Positions 1-11,389 of a DNA stretch of 64,000 bases are shown piece by piece. The notes under the pieces were generated by a model. It was not told the DNA's origin. It saw nothing but the letters and a program-made list of their open reading frames with translations, and made no database searches. Each line of letters starts with the position of its first letter. Position 1 is the first letter of the stretch. The stretch is from Meghimatium bilineatum. Its lineage: Eukaryota > Mollusca > Gastropoda > Stylommatophora > Philomycidae. A program made the position numbers and the translations under genes. Where the stretch lies: contig CM067322.1 in the NCBI GenBank assembly GCA_034231615.1, positions 100,897,587 through 100,961,586 on the forward strand, written 5' to 3'.

Positions 1-640
1 CATAGGAGTCTGTCACATTCCCCATCATCTAGGAGTCTATCACATTCCCCATCACCTAGGAGTCTGTCACATTCCCCATCACATAGGAGTCTGTCACATT
101 CCCGTCACCTAGGAGTCTGTCACATTCCCCATCACATAGGAGTCTGTCACATTCCCCATCACATAGGAGTCTGTCACATTCCCCATCACCTAGAAGTCTG
201 TCACATTCCCCATCACCTAGGAGTCTGTCACATTCCCCATCACATAGGAGTCTGTCACATTCCCGTCACCTAGGAGTCTGTCACATTCCCCATCACATAG
301 GAGTCTGTCACATTCCCCATCACCTAGGAGTCTGTCACATTTTCCGTCACTTAGGAGTCTGTCACATTCCCCATCACATAGGAGTCTGTCACATTCCCCA
401 TCACCTAGGAGTCTGTCACATTTTCCGTCACTTAGGAGTCTGTCACATCTAGAAGCGTGTCATATCTATGACATACCTATGAGTCTGCGACATTCCCCGT
501 CACCTTGGAGTCTGTCACCTATTAGTCTGTCACATTCCCCATTACCTAGGAGTCTGTTACATTCCCCATTACCTAGGAGTCTGTTACATTCCCCGTTACA
601 TAGAAGTCTGTCAGATCTAGCACCATCAGTCACTTAGGAG
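1..640. repeat. 27-bp minisatellite
   Basis: The core AGGAGTCTGTCACATT recurs about every 27 bases (starts at 4, 31, 58 and onward). Some units are 25 bp, and the array decays after about 460. Units differ mainly in the short CATCACCT/CATCACAT linker. No coding function is seen. Confidence 0.95.
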
Positions 641-717
641 TATGTCACATTTCGTCACCTAGGAGTCTGTCACAAAATGGCAAGTAAATGACACAAGTAA
701 GAAAAGCCAAACAAGAT

Positions 718-1137
718 GTGACATTGATATGATATTGATATGACATTGATATGACATTGATGTGACAATGATGTGACATTGATGTGACATTGATGTGCCA
801 TTGATGTGACATTGATGTGGCAATGATGTGACATTGATGTTTACATTGATATGACAATAATGTGTAATTGATGTGACATTGATATGACAATGATGTGACA
901 TTGATGTTACATTGATATGACAATAATGTGACATTGATGTGACATTGATGTGACATTGATATGACATTGATATGACAATGATGTGACATTGATGTGACAT
1001 TGATATGACAGTGATGTGACATTGATATGACATTGATATGACAATGATGTGACACTGATGTGACATTGATGTGACATTGATGTGTCATTGATGTGACATT
1101 GATGTGATATTGATGTGACATTTATATGATATTGACA
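718..1137. repeat. 11-bp minisatellite
   Basis: Units close to TGATGTGACAT or TGATATGACAT follow each other about 38 times. Because 11 is not a multiple of three, the complementary strand stays open in all three frames and gives His/Ile/Ser/Met/Val-rich peptides. These are by-products of the repeat, not genes. Confidence 0.95.
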
Positions 1138-1149
1138 ATTTTTCATAGA

Positions 1150-1260
1150 TGACAGGTTGTCAGCGTATCTCCCAATTCCCTTAGTCGCCTCCTACGACAA
1201 GCCTGAAAAGAAAGCATTGGTCCTATTCTATGCACCCTGAACTAAAATTCCAGACCAGGC
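1150..1260. other. Possible 3' end of a dispersed repeat
   Basis: Single-copy sequence directly after the 11-bp array, containing TTAGTCGCCTCCTACGACAA. I recall similar stretches recurring in invertebrate genomes, but I see no second copy here. The repeat status is recollection plus inference, not shown by this window. Confidence 0.2.
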
Positions 1261-1513
1261 TAGCTACGTGGGCGTAGATTACAGATAGAAAAATGTTGAT
1301 GATAACCTTTGTTTGCTGACGATCTAAGGTAAGAAAAACACTCGGGTCGATATATTTAATCAACATAGACTGAAACAGCAAATCAGGAATATTGGCTATA
1401 TATCATATTAACATTTTTTTAAAAGCTATGATTAAAAACTACTAATTCTAAAGAGTTATTCACAAGGGAATGGGGATCTGGGGGTCAAAATAAATTAATA
1501 TAAAAAATTTGGT

Positions 1514-1640
1514 GTATTTTATGGAGGGAGACCTGCTAAGCTTGAAGTTGGTACAGACTTTGGGGAATATATCTATTATTTTATGGAGACCCGCTAAGCT
1601 TAAAGTTGGTACATACTTTGGGGAATATGTCTATTATGAT
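1514..1640. repeat. Two-copy tandem duplication of about 62 bp
   Basis: Two adjacent copies share CTAAGCTT, AAGTTGGTACA and CTTTGGGGAATAT in the same order, with several substitutions and a small length difference. No gene is associated. Confidence 0.85.
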
Positions 1641-1644
1641 TTAT

Positions 1645-1800
1645 AGATTAATCTGTACGCATGCGGTTGCGTCTGTGGGTCTCACCAATGGACCACTAGA
1701 CAAACCACCCATGCAACAGAAAAACTTAGTAGATGACATGCCGTTATATTGAGGTTATCTTCTTATAGAAGCTTCATGGCACGTCATCTATACAATTATA
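1645..1800 (-). repeat. Dispersed repeat, copy 1 (inverted relative to copy 2)
   Basis: This segment is the reverse complement, with scattered mismatches, of 34361-34510. Shared blocks include the GCATGCGGTTG end and GAAGCTTCATGGCACGTCAT. It may be the end or body of an unrecognised mobile element. No coding sequence is seen inside. Confidence 0.8.
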
Positions 1801-3190
1801 CTTCTCATGCTTCACTTGAACATTTGGTTGCATGCCTGGAGCAATAGAGACGTTCATTATAACCAGTAGTCAATTGGTGACGGCGAATGAGCACAGTGAA
1901 AACCCGATCTTGGCTGTAGTGGCTCGGAGCAGTGCATAGGTAGAAACCTGCCTTCCTGGTGGTGTAAATAGTTATTTTCTGCTCTGGCCAGGGGTGGGCG
2001 GAAAATTCGCAGACTTCCCAGCAATATAATGTCTGGGTCAAAGGGTATGAGCCCATGGACCGCTGGATCAGCAACCAACCAACTAACCATAGATAAATTT
2101 ATATATTTTTGGATATTTAGGACACACCATCTGCAAATAAAAGATTGGTTGATGATCTGTGGTTTGACTTTGATTTTTGAAGATGTGGATTGCAGTATCC
2201 AAATCACGAACTTCAATATCCAGCTTAGCGCAAGTGAAAATAACTTTAACATAATACTGAAATTCCGTAGGCACACAAAAATGACTTGCGCTATTGATTT
2301 TAATTTAAGTCAGGAAGACTTTGCAAGGCGTCGACCTCATTCTCTTGTCGGACCTGATCTGAAAATAATAGAAAAAACCATTCGAGACGTCTGAAACGCC
2401 TTCTAATACAGTGTATGGTCTTAATTGTATAGCCTACGTGTCCATAGTAATCTGAGCGGTCCACACCGCGCTGCAGGAAGTCTTCCATGCCCGGTGTGCC
2501 GATAAACGATTGTGCCTCAGTCAAATTTCAAATTGACGTGTATTGTTGGACAAAACCGTTCATACTGTTAGATTAATAACCAACATCAACTCCTCATTCG
2601 TCCACCTCACAGACTGTCAGTCGATCGTGGAACCTGATACACAAAGCTGTCAGTCGATCGTGGAACCTGACACACAAAGGTTGTATTCACTTGTGGAATG
2701 TTTACACGATCATAACGCATGTACATCGAGTTAGACGACACAGTTAAACATCACACATTGAATAATCTGAATGAGCCTCGCCAGTTTTTGACTTAGATGT
2801 GTAGCTTCACGTACACGATTACCCGTAGATGTGTTGACACACTATCACACTTGAAACACAATCATATACACTGACAATTAAACAAAGACATGCGCGCCGC
2901 TTTATCATATAGATCGGTTTGATATATCTGTGTGATGTATCTTCATGTTTTTTATTGGTTGGTGACACGTGAGCAATCTCACCCACTTACGCGTAATAGC
3001 GCAGTGCGAGCCCTGTTTCCATGGATTCGACACGAACAGGACTTCCGAGAACGGATGTTTTCCTCTAGCTGTCTGGCCTTAATTCCGTGGGCCAAGCCAA
3101 GAACCCAAGAAAATAACACAACGTTTATCCCCTGACACTATAGTAACAACCTGACAAATCATCGAGAAACACTAACAAAAACCGAGCCTA
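1801..3190. other. No gene recognised
   Basis: Non-repetitive AT-rich sequence. The only structure I see is a 33-bp direct duplication at 2614-2679 containing GTCAGTCGATCGTGGAACCT. The open frames on both strands up to about 140 codons show no recognisable domain. Confidence 0.6.
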
Positions 3191-3193
3191 ACA

Positions 3194-3720
3194 TCAATTC
3201 ATCATCAACATTAAGTGCCGTCTCCGCAACGAAGGTTGGCTGCAACGTTTTTTCCAATATCTCATGTCTCTTGTCTTCATAGTGCACTCTGCTAGACTGT
3301 AACCTGTCCATCGTATAATGTTACTCTCCCACTTGTATCTCTGCCTACCTCTTGCTCGTTTCCCTTTGACTTTACCCTCAAGTAAGGTCTTCAATAAGGT
3401 GTCATGTCTTTTAATGTGTCCAAAATATTTTATTTGCCTGATCTTTATTTCTCTTAGTAGTTCTTTCTTCCTATTAAGTGTTTTAGTATCTCTTTATTTG
3501 TTTTCTTCTCTTTCCATGATGTTCTCCCTATTCTTCTATACATCCACATCTCAAAGGCATCAATTCTGTCTTCTAATTATTTATTTAGTGTTCATGTTTC
3601 TGAGCCATACATTAATATAGAATAGATGTAGCATTTTATAATTATCATTTTTAACTTGTTTGTAATTTGTTTAGATATGAATATTTTCCTCATGTCATTG
3701 AAGGTACTAACATCAATTAC
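3194..3720 (-). pseudogene. LINE 3' remnant, family C (RT C-terminus)
   Basis: On the minus strand the translation resembles the region after the catalytic core of a non-LTR reverse transcriptase. It runs from an NDMRK-like segment near 3700, through a YGSET-type block near 3600 and a YRRM block, to the basic KGKRARGRQRYKWES tail that ends most such proteins. The LINE's 3' end faces low coordinates. Several frame changes interrupt it and the catalytic YADD part is absent, so it is a dead 5'-truncated copy. Relatives of the same family lie at 21.3-22.8, 43.43-43.54 and 57.45-57.84 kb. Host proteins are not a credible alternative; the clade is not assigned. Confidence 0.8.
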
Positions 3721-4085
3721 CAGATCACAAACCCGCAATAAGAGTCTCTATAAGAACTGCAGGTAGACTTCCGCACAAGTCCACCTTTCAAAGTCTTTTG
3801 TGTGGCTACGGATAGATAACCACATGAATTGACATTTCAGTCCTATTTCTGACTATTGATATACAACTACACATTCCCGCCTCCCATAGTCCGTTTTGAG
3901 ATTTTAAAAAAAAACATCCAGACATCACTGTAAAGTCATTCACATGACAAACATAAACAAACCATAATTTTATGCTTTCTCGGTACTACCGCTAGAAATC
4001 ACAACTTCTATGCGTCATATCTTAGCCCCCAACTGGACATTTGCTCATTGACTGCACCTGTTCTATGTTGGTTCATAACTCGTCT
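3721..4085. other. No gene recognised
   Basis: Unique AT-rich spacer between the LINE remnant and the 42-bp array. I see no repeat, RNA gene or coding signal. Confidence 0.5.
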
Positions 4086-4087
4086 TT

Positions 4088-4730
4088 TGATTCTTATGTG
4101 CCGCTCCTTACAAGACCGCGCTTCACTTACAATCAGGACCTGCCGCTCCTTACAACACCGTGTTTCACTTACAATCAGGACCTGCCGCTCCTTACAACAC
4201 CGTGTTTCACTTACAATCAGGACCTGCCGCTCCTTACAACACCGCGTTTCACTTACAATCAGGACCTGCCGCTTCTTACATCACCACGCATCACTTACAA
4301 TCCTGGCCTGTCGCTCCTTACATCACCACGCTTTACTTACAATCAGGACCTGCCGCTCATTATACAACCTCGCTTCACTTACAATCAGGGCCTGCAATTC
4401 TTGCAACACCACGCTTCACTTACAATCATTGCCTGCCGCTTCTTACATCACCACGCTTTACTTACAATCAGGACCTGCCGCTCCTTATATAACCACGCTT
4501 CACTTACAATCAGGACCTGCCGCTCCTTACATCACCACGCTTCACTTACAATCAGGACCTGCCACTCCTTACAACACCACGCTTCACTTACAATCAGGAC
4601 CTGCCGCTCCTTACAACACCACGCTTCACTTACAATCAGAACCTGACGCACCTTACAACACTGCGCTTCACTTACAATCAGGAAATGCCTCTCCTTACAA
4701 CACCGCGCTTCACTTACAATCAGGTTCACA
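4088..4730. repeat. 42-bp minisatellite
   Basis: About 15 units with the core CTTCACTTACAATCAGGACC followed by a CTCCTTACAACACC block. The 42-bp period keeps several frames open on both strands, which explains the long LTIRTCRSL-type peptides. Units differ by point changes and two-base changes, so the array is not freshly homogenised. Confidence 0.95.
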
Positions 4731-4739
4731 GATTCATCT

Positions 4740-5217
4740 TCAATAAGGGGAGGGAGGGGAGGGTGTTAACCTAAAGAAAAATTTGTTTTTTTAAATTGTT
4801 ATTTCTCCTGATAAGTTTTGTGTGAGTGACGTTGAGAGTTACGGGGGGGGGGGGGATTAACTGGTCTTTTATCTAAATACCTAGTACTAAAAGTCATGTT
4901 CTGATTCCATAGATGGGGGAAGGGGGTTCAATCCTAATGTGCGGGCATGTGTTTCGTTCCTGCACTATAACCACGCACACGGAAAATGAAATACATCTTA
5001 CATCCTCTACTAAACGCAATGATTGAAATCAAAAAATCAGCACATTTCATTGAACCACCAATAGCCACTGTGGCCACGCCGGCAAATATGTCTGCTCTTT
5101 AATTTCCTCTAACATCCACGTGTACATGTACAAAAATGAAAGCAACTCTTCAGTACAGACTTTATCAAAGATTCCAACCACTGAGGGCGGATATAGTCCG
5201 ACTGAATCTTCCGAAGC
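4740..5217. other. No gene recognised
   Basis: Unique sequence with a G-rich stretch near 4740-4760 and a run of 12 or more G near 4843. No coding or RNA gene seen. Confidence 0.5.
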
Positions 5218-5367
5218 ATACTCGTAGAATCAGTCATAATACAGACACATATAGCACTCGTAGAATCAGTCATAATACAGACACATATAGCACTCGTAGA
5301 ATCAGTCATAATACAGACACATATAGCACTCGTAGAATCAGTCATAATACAGACACATATAGCACTC
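5218..5367. repeat. 36-bp minisatellite, 4 units
   Basis: Four practically identical units with core GTAGAATCAGTCATAATACA. The period is a multiple of three, so frames stay open on both strands. It lies just before the palindrome-associated array. Confidence 0.95.
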
Positions 5368-5439
5368 GAAGTATTCAATAATATCATTAGTAGTGTATGA
5401 TGCATGGAACGATACGTGGATAAGGGTGATAAGGGGTGA

Positions 5440-5880
5440 TAAAGTTTAATATAGCTCAAAGAGTAAAATACTCCGGATAAGGGTGATATGGAGAGGTCGT
5501 GCGAAGGTCGTGCCGAATGTGCTAATATAGCTCATATAACAATATACGCTGGATAAGGGTGATAAGGTGAGGTCGTGCAAATGTCATGCCATGCCATGCC
5601 ATGTTACATAACCGGATAATACACTCGACACGAGTGCGCTTTTTTATTGTCCATATAACATTTACTCGGCCTGGAGAGATCGTGCAAATGGGAGTCATGT
5701 TACATAACCGGACAATACTTAACACATATAACAATATACTGGATACGGAGAGGTCGTGCAAAGGTGGCACCATGCCCCGTGCTGTTACATAACGGGCTTT
5801 AATATAGCCCAAATAACAATAAACGTGTCATACAAAAGTCGGGTAAAGGTCGTCACCTGGTACTTATCCGGCTAATATAT
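5440..5880. repeat. Degenerate array at the outer edge of the palindrome
   Basis: Roughly 100-130 bp units contain AATATAGCTCATATAACAAT, GGAGAGGTCGTGCAAA and TTACATAACCGG in varying order. The same motifs form a similar array at 34.6-35.08 kb. The right palindrome arm keeps only the innermost unit (about 18060-18185), so the outer edges are asymmetric. The motifs could be terminal or subterminal repeats of the element that makes up the arms. Confidence 0.75.
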
Positions 5881-7584
5881 ACCTCATATAATAATGAGAT
5901 GTGAATGTGTCGAGTGTGCGGCTGAATGTACTGAGTGTGCCTGCACATCCCATATGACGGCAATCGAAACCGGCCGAACCAGCCGAACCGGCCGAACCGA
6001 CCGGCGGCGGGGGTGTGGTCCGGAGCGATACCCACTCGCTATGGACGAATTCGGGGAAATTGTCTATCTAATGATGCGAATGTGTGTGTGTGGGGTGGGT
6101 CTGTTATTTGGTAGTGGAATTTTCATTTTATTTGTTTTGGTGATACAAGGAGCTGGGCTCGTGATAAAGAAAAAATTTCAAAGCGACTTCCAGTGAATAA
6201 GGTGTACATAGCCCCATCTCTTCCCCCTTGTGTCGGTGGGGCTGCGTTTGGTGAGTATTAACATGTTATGACCTTATTTGTTTAGTGGATATTTTGTGGT
6301 TTTTCCACTGAAATTTATTTATGGTACTATCTTTTTACTAACCTATTTTAAACCACATGTGAAAGAGCATGCAAAGTTCAGATCATAAAACTGCCAGATG
6401 CAATATAATTACACTCGCGGAAACTAGCCAGAACAGTGTAATTAACACATGGTCGTGTCTGGGGTGTTGTGGAAATGGTAATAAAAATAAGGTATGGATG
6501 CTGTAAGATCGGTTAAAGGCCCGTGTATGTGAGTGGGTGCTTGGTAGTGACAGTTTTTCTTTAGCTGTTATGCTGATACAATGAGCTGGATTAGTGATAA
6601 AAAAATCTCCACTGCACCTTCCAGCAAATGAGATCGGCATAACCCTACCTCCTCCACTTGTGTCTGTGGGGTTGAGTTTGCTGCGTTTTAACATGTTATA
6701 ACTGTATATGTTAGTAGTTATGTTGTGGTTTGTCTACTGAAATTTATTTATGGTAGTATCTTTTATATAAAACGAACCAATTTTAAACTACATGTGAAAG
6801 ATCACGAAAAGTTCAATCGGGGTCATCAATAACACTACCCTATTTAGATCTGGTTCAAACTGTACGATGACATAATACAGATGCATACTTTTCCACACAA
6901 AAATTGGGATGGAAACTTAGAAAGAATGAGGGCAGCATAACCCCGTCATGCTATTGGTGTCAGCAATATAAATGGCCTATTTAGCTCTGTTTCATTGTGT
7001 TGAATCTTAAATTATGTTCCGAAAAACATTGTAAATCATAAGGCTACAAGGGCAATTAGCCATCTGTTAGCTCATGGGCTATTTCAATATATGCTAATTA
7101 GCGTACTTTTCCACAAAGAAAACGACACTGGAATCTTAGCACGAATGATGTCAGCATAATCCGATCACGCAACCAGTATATGAAGGCGAACACCCTTTAT
7201 CTATCTTAGCTGTCTCTGTCTGTATATAAGCACTATAAACATGGTTGGTGTCCGAATGTAGGGATTTCGTTTCGTGATTATGCTATATTATTATTATTAA
7301 TGTTATTAATATACTGATACAAATTTTACTTAAATTATAAGTTTAAATTTCAAATATTATTTTACAAAATATTTCCATCTCTATAAAATAGTTTACAAAC
7401 GAAAAATCAATCCCTGTATACACTCCAGCAATAAACCCACAGGTAGAGCAAGCCAGCTTAATTACTGTCTCGGGACGAGGAACGCGTGTCAATCGATAAT
7501 CACCAAGAGTGACGGCTTGACCACAGCGTAAAATGTATTAGAGCAACACAGACAATGGCAAAATAATTGCGGCTAATTATAAGA

Positions 7585-7586
<2 letters not shown>

Positions 7587-7655
<69 letters not shown>
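7587..7655. repeat. TA microsatellite
   Basis: About 34 TA repeats. The matching place in the right arm (near 16360-16372) has only a few, so the tract changed length after the arms arose or differs between haplotypes. Confidence 0.97.
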
Positions 7656-8003
7656 GTGAAGCATACATAAGCGTGAACATGTCGCATTCATAACATACAT
7701 TGAATTACTGAAAATGGTTAAAAATTAGTCTTACTATTAAACTATGAAAATTTTTTTTAAACTGGTCTGTTAAATGCTTACAATACGGCCATATCAGACC
7801 ACCTGGTAGAGATTAACACCGTCTGTTCTGACGATCGTCTCTGACATGTTTATTACTGCAATTTTGAATATTTGTAAATCTGACTCTACAACACGATTTA
7901 GCAATGTGTTATGAGTGTTCTCAAACTCCCTAAGTCTTCGTACATATATAGTTAAATATACCTTGGTGTAAGAGTTAGAAATTGTACCTAATTAATATAT
8001 ATT

Positions 8004-8005
<2 letters not shown>

Positions 8006-8044
<39 letters not shown>
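8006..8044. repeat. TA microsatellite
   Basis: About 19 TA repeats. Its partner in the right arm, 15879-16008, is more than three times longer. Confidence 0.97.
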
Positions 8045-8047
<3 letters not shown>

Positions 8048-8299
8048 TGTTTCTTTCCGTTTTTTCTATATTGGTGTTTCTTTCCGTTTTTTCTAGATTC
8101 CTGACTTCGGCATTTTCTTTGTTTATCTTCATGTTAAAGGTTTGGTATGTTTGAAGTAATCTGGGTGTTTATCTTTGTATGTGTTCTTATGACGCTGGTA
8201 GTAGTGCTTGATCGTCTGCGAAGAGCAATTCGTTTAAGTTATCTTTCATATTGTTTTCTTCAGTTGTATTTGTTGCTTTTGTGATGTGATCCAAGTATG

Positions 8300-8300
<1 letters not shown>
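8045..8300 (-). pseudogene. LINE reverse transcriptase scrap, left arm
   Basis: The minus strand encodes NLNELLFADDQALL, which fits motif C (F/YADD) of a LINE reverse transcriptase, followed by an [10 protein letters not shown] segment like the usual N(I)xKT part. The scrap is boxed in by TA tracts on both sides and is mirrored in the other arm, so it entered before the inverted duplication formed. Too short to assign a clade. Confidence 0.7.

Positions 8301-8380
<80 letters not shown>
8300..8380. repeat. TA microsatellite
   Basis: About 40 TA repeats; the mirror tract in the right arm is 15584-15649. Confidence 0.97.
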
Positions 8381-8381
<1 letters not shown>

Positions 8382-8707
8382 ACACACACACTTAGATATT
8401 TTTAAAGCTCTTTAGCGTGTTTAAAGCTTTACAAAACACTCATTCAGCGTCTGTACACATTCTCAAACTCCCCTTACAGTCGAGTGATTTAAACAGAGAA
8501 TTCCGAGCATGATTGGCCTATACTATAATTATCAATATTAATAAACTTACGCAAAAGATATTTAAATTATAATTTAATTTACACATGTATGTATTTTAAA
8601 ACAGTACGGACTTTTAAATGTAATATAAGCAGTTAAAATACGTGGTTGCTTTAAACTGGTAACAAAGTTATCTATTGGCGTTAGTAATATTACATATATT
8701 CAAATGA

Positions 8708-9370
8708 CAGAAGTCATGTTTTATCACTTTTCACAACTAGGCAAAGAACTTTTAAGACATTTTGCTATAATCAAAGACATTGGATGGGGACTTTCTAGAC
8801 TTACAATGCAAATTTCCTTATTTGTATGTACCAACAAGGTTCATATTACGTGTTTCCATAGGACAATCTTCATGTTTTGTCACTGTTCACAACTAGGCAA
8901 ACAGCTTTTAGCAATTTTTGGTATTACCAAAAGCATTGCGTGGTGGTTCACTAGACTTACACTGTACATTGTCCTATTTTATGCACCAACCGGCTTCATA
9001 TTGCATATTTCCAAACGACAAAGTTCATGTTTAGCACTTTTCACAGCTAGCCAAACCGATTTAAACACTTTTCAATTGACAAACGACATGTTTTATTAGT
9101 TTTCTAAATTATCAGGTTATATGAAACAACATTACAATACGTTTACACTAAAAAATCATAACGCATTTAAACACTTTTCACAGCTAGACAAACCACCTTT
9201 CGTAGTTATCGCAATGAGCAAAGACATTATTTTGCTCGTTGCTAGACTTACAAAGACAAATTACCATACTTTTATGTACCAACAAGGGTCATATTATATA
9301 TTTCCATATGACAAGCTTCAGGTTTATCACTTTTCACAATTAGGTAAACCGCGTTTCGCAAACACCTAGC
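8708..9370. repeat. Degenerate array of about 158-bp units, left arm
   Basis: Blocks TCACTTTTCACAACTAGGCAA, AGACTTACA and TATGTACCAACAAGG recur in order at about 158-bp spacing, with one shortened unit. Translated, they give the recurring HFSQLGK peptides, which are shadows of the repeat. The mirror array is 14590-15256. It lies about 500 bp beyond the 3' end of the zinc-finger gene. Confidence 0.85.
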
Positions 9371-9763
9371 ATGACATTAGCCAAGGCCGATAGCCCCTGT
9401 TGTTACCCATGACAATGACCTAGGCCACTACACCCTGTTAATAGCTCATCCGGATATCACCATACTAACAAGCCATACTAATATAATATTCGTTATTAAC
9501 ACCAACACGACTAAAAAAAACCCTGATACAGGACTATCTAGCTAGGAACAACTGACACATTTCTTACAACTAAATACCGATACAATATAAGAGGCGTTGT
9601 TGTTGGTTATGGTTTGCATATATTTCTCAGTTATAGACAAATATATACCAAGCTGAACTCGACAATATATAAAAAAAAAGACAATCACATATAAAAAAAA
9701 TACTGACAAATACAGAAAAGACATACACAGAAAAATTTAACAACGCAGGTTGTCTCATAATGG

Positions 9764-9769
9764 TTTATT
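9764..9769 (-). promoter_or_regulatory. Candidate poly(A) signal, left zinc-finger gene
   Basis: AATAAA on the minus strand, about 105 bases past the stop codon of the left gene copy. It mirrors 14195-14200. Confidence 0.55.
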
Positions 9770-9874
9770 GAATCATTTGAACGACATACATAGATAGCAT
9801 AGTTAGAAAGGGGCATATGTTGGTGTCAACATTTACCATCTATAAGAATAGCTTCAATTGGTTGTGTCGGTTGT

Positions 9875-11027
9875 CTAAACACTCAACCCAACGGATGGTC
9901 GTTTATAAAATATGTCGAAAGAAGTTCCCACAATGTTCTCCAGCTGATATTTGGTATTTGGCCGCGTATTCTGGGCAACATTCATAGGGTCAGCTTCGTT
10001 AACTTTCTGAACAAAGAGGTCAAAGTCGTGTCTATTATTTATCAGCGCTGGGTACTCTAAAACAGCCGAATTGTTTACTGAGCCGTGAAAAAATCTTGGT
10101 TCTAATGTCTCTCGATGCCGTAATATCAAATGTTTGGAAAAGTTCACTTTGAACCTCTCAGTTTGGTCAATGAACATGGGTCTTAGAACCTCATTCCAGT
10201 CTTGTATATGAGGTATCGTTGGGGATGAAAAAACGCGTAAGTCGCGCTGGACTTACGATCTGTGATATGTGTATGTATAGTTGACCAATTATCGATATAT
10301 ATTTGCTGTATGTCTAATGGTAAACCAACTAAAAAATCGAATTGGGGTGAGTTAGGTGCCCGTGGTGTTAGTGCTCTTATGGGGCCGTTATTGTATGGTA
10401 GTAGTGGTTGTGGTGATAATGGAGGTACACTGTTTTCAGAGGTAGCAGACAGCGACAAGGGTGATGTAATTTCCAAAACTGCTGCTAACGAAGATCCAGT
10501 CATATGTGGGGGTGAAACTGATAACATTAGTGGTGTAACTGGCGCAGATGCATGACCAACACGCCCATTCATTTGTTCTTGGTGTTTCTTTACGTGCCGC
10601 TGTAAAGACGCAACATCAGAATAGTCACTCTTACAAACAGAACAGTTATATCGACGCTTAATGTGCAAATTCTGACAATGTCTACGCAGTGAATATATGC
10701 GTTTAAACTCTTTCCCACAAGTTTCACAGGCGTAGGCTTTGCTACCCGGGGCGACCTGGTGATGATAAAACACAAAGATGTCAATAGGACAAACACATAT
10801 ATTTTAGTCGATGTAACAACCAAACCATAATAAAAGCATCGTTTAGAAACAGAATATTCTCAATAATACACACTAATTATAACCATACAGAGCGAATGCA
10901 GTGACAAACGGGCATGGTGGTTAGTTCGCCACAGACCGACGAGGTAAGCAGCATAAAAACTAACATACATCATATAACAAAACAAAGGTATTACATACAA
11001 CCAACGTACCGGTTGAACTGAAACCAT
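9875..11027 (-). CDS. C2H2 zinc-finger protein gene, left arm copy
   Basis: Mirror image of the right-arm gene. A mini exon at 11010-11027 encodes MVSVQP and is followed by a GTACGT donor; the main exon begins at 10755 after a CACCAG acceptor. The main exon has no ATG before the zinc fingers, so the upstream exon is the only reasonable start. Two C2H2 fingers follow: CETC with an H-x4-H pair and CSVC with an H-x3-H pair. Next come a Pro/Ser/Thr-rich linker and a conserved-looking C-terminal half containing RPNTKYQLENIVGTSF. I do not recognise the C-terminal half. The three copies in the window differ by a few small changes, which could be mutations or consensus errors; I do not derive a repaired protein. 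Likely an element-encoded or captured DNA-binding protein (inference). Confidence 0.6.
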
Positions 11028-11308
11028 AACGGCTAATTAGACAACAACAGAGGTTAGCTTTTCGGTTATCTATTATAACTCTGTAACACACTAGAAAACA
11101 CGTTGGGTGTTGGTAGTTCAAAGAACACGACTTAATGAGACCACTAAGGACTGTCACGGATATTTATTAGCCCTGGGGAACTAAATTACTATTTTCACTA
11201 ACCCTAATCGCCATGAAAAATTCTATATTTCTATGTACCAGTGAATTTTTTTTTTTTAGCTAGTCATAAGCGAACTTTTATCACACAAAGCAAATTCAAC
11301 CACATCCC

Positions 11309-11362
11309 AGACGAGGAAAACACGTTGGGTGTTACATAAAAGGTGACTAGTAATAAGAGGCG
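11309..11362. other. Spacer at the palindrome centre
   Basis: 54 bases of unpaired sequence between the arms, containing AACACGTTGGGTGT, a string that also occurs about 220 bp inside each arm. The two gene copies diverge from this centre, with about 280 bp from each arm start to exon 1. A shared bidirectional promoter is therefore plausible, but no TATA box or initiator is clearly visible. Confidence 0.8.
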
Positions 11363-11389
11363 GGGATGTGGTTGAATTTGCTTTGTGTG

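Larger units (their letters stand above)
5764..11308 (-). repeat. Left arm of giant inverted repeat
   Basis: The 5.5-kb arm matches 11363-18185 in reverse complement, once the gap-associated duplication of the right arm is discounted. Position sums stay at 22671 near the centre, for example exon 1 at 11010-11027 against 11644-11661. Arms are nearly identical close to the centre and more different at the outer ends and in TA tracts. From outside in, the arm holds a roughly 475-bp unit repeated about twice (6.1-6.83 kb), three TA tracts, a LINE reverse transcriptase scrap, a degenerate array of about 158-bp units, and the zinc-finger gene. Confidence 0.93.

Noticed and set aside
645-1146. Three overlapping His/Ile/Met-rich frames
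   Set aside because: An 11-bp repeat without stops reads open in all three frames.
4041-4746. Open frames of 201-232 codons that look like Leu/Thr-rich repeats
   Set aside because: Explained by the 42-bp array; unit changes do not favour synonymous sites on inspection.
7500-8387. Tyr-Ile-rich open frames in the palindrome arms
   Set aside because: Translations of TA microsatellites.
8704-9369. Two open frames with recurring HFSQLGK peptides as a possible repeat protein
   Set aside because: The DNA is a degenerate array of about 158-bp units and the frames break at unit borders.
10262-10555. 97-codon frame opposite the zinc-finger gene
   Set aside because: Antisense shadow of the Pro/Ser/Thr-rich linker; no start context or domain of its own.
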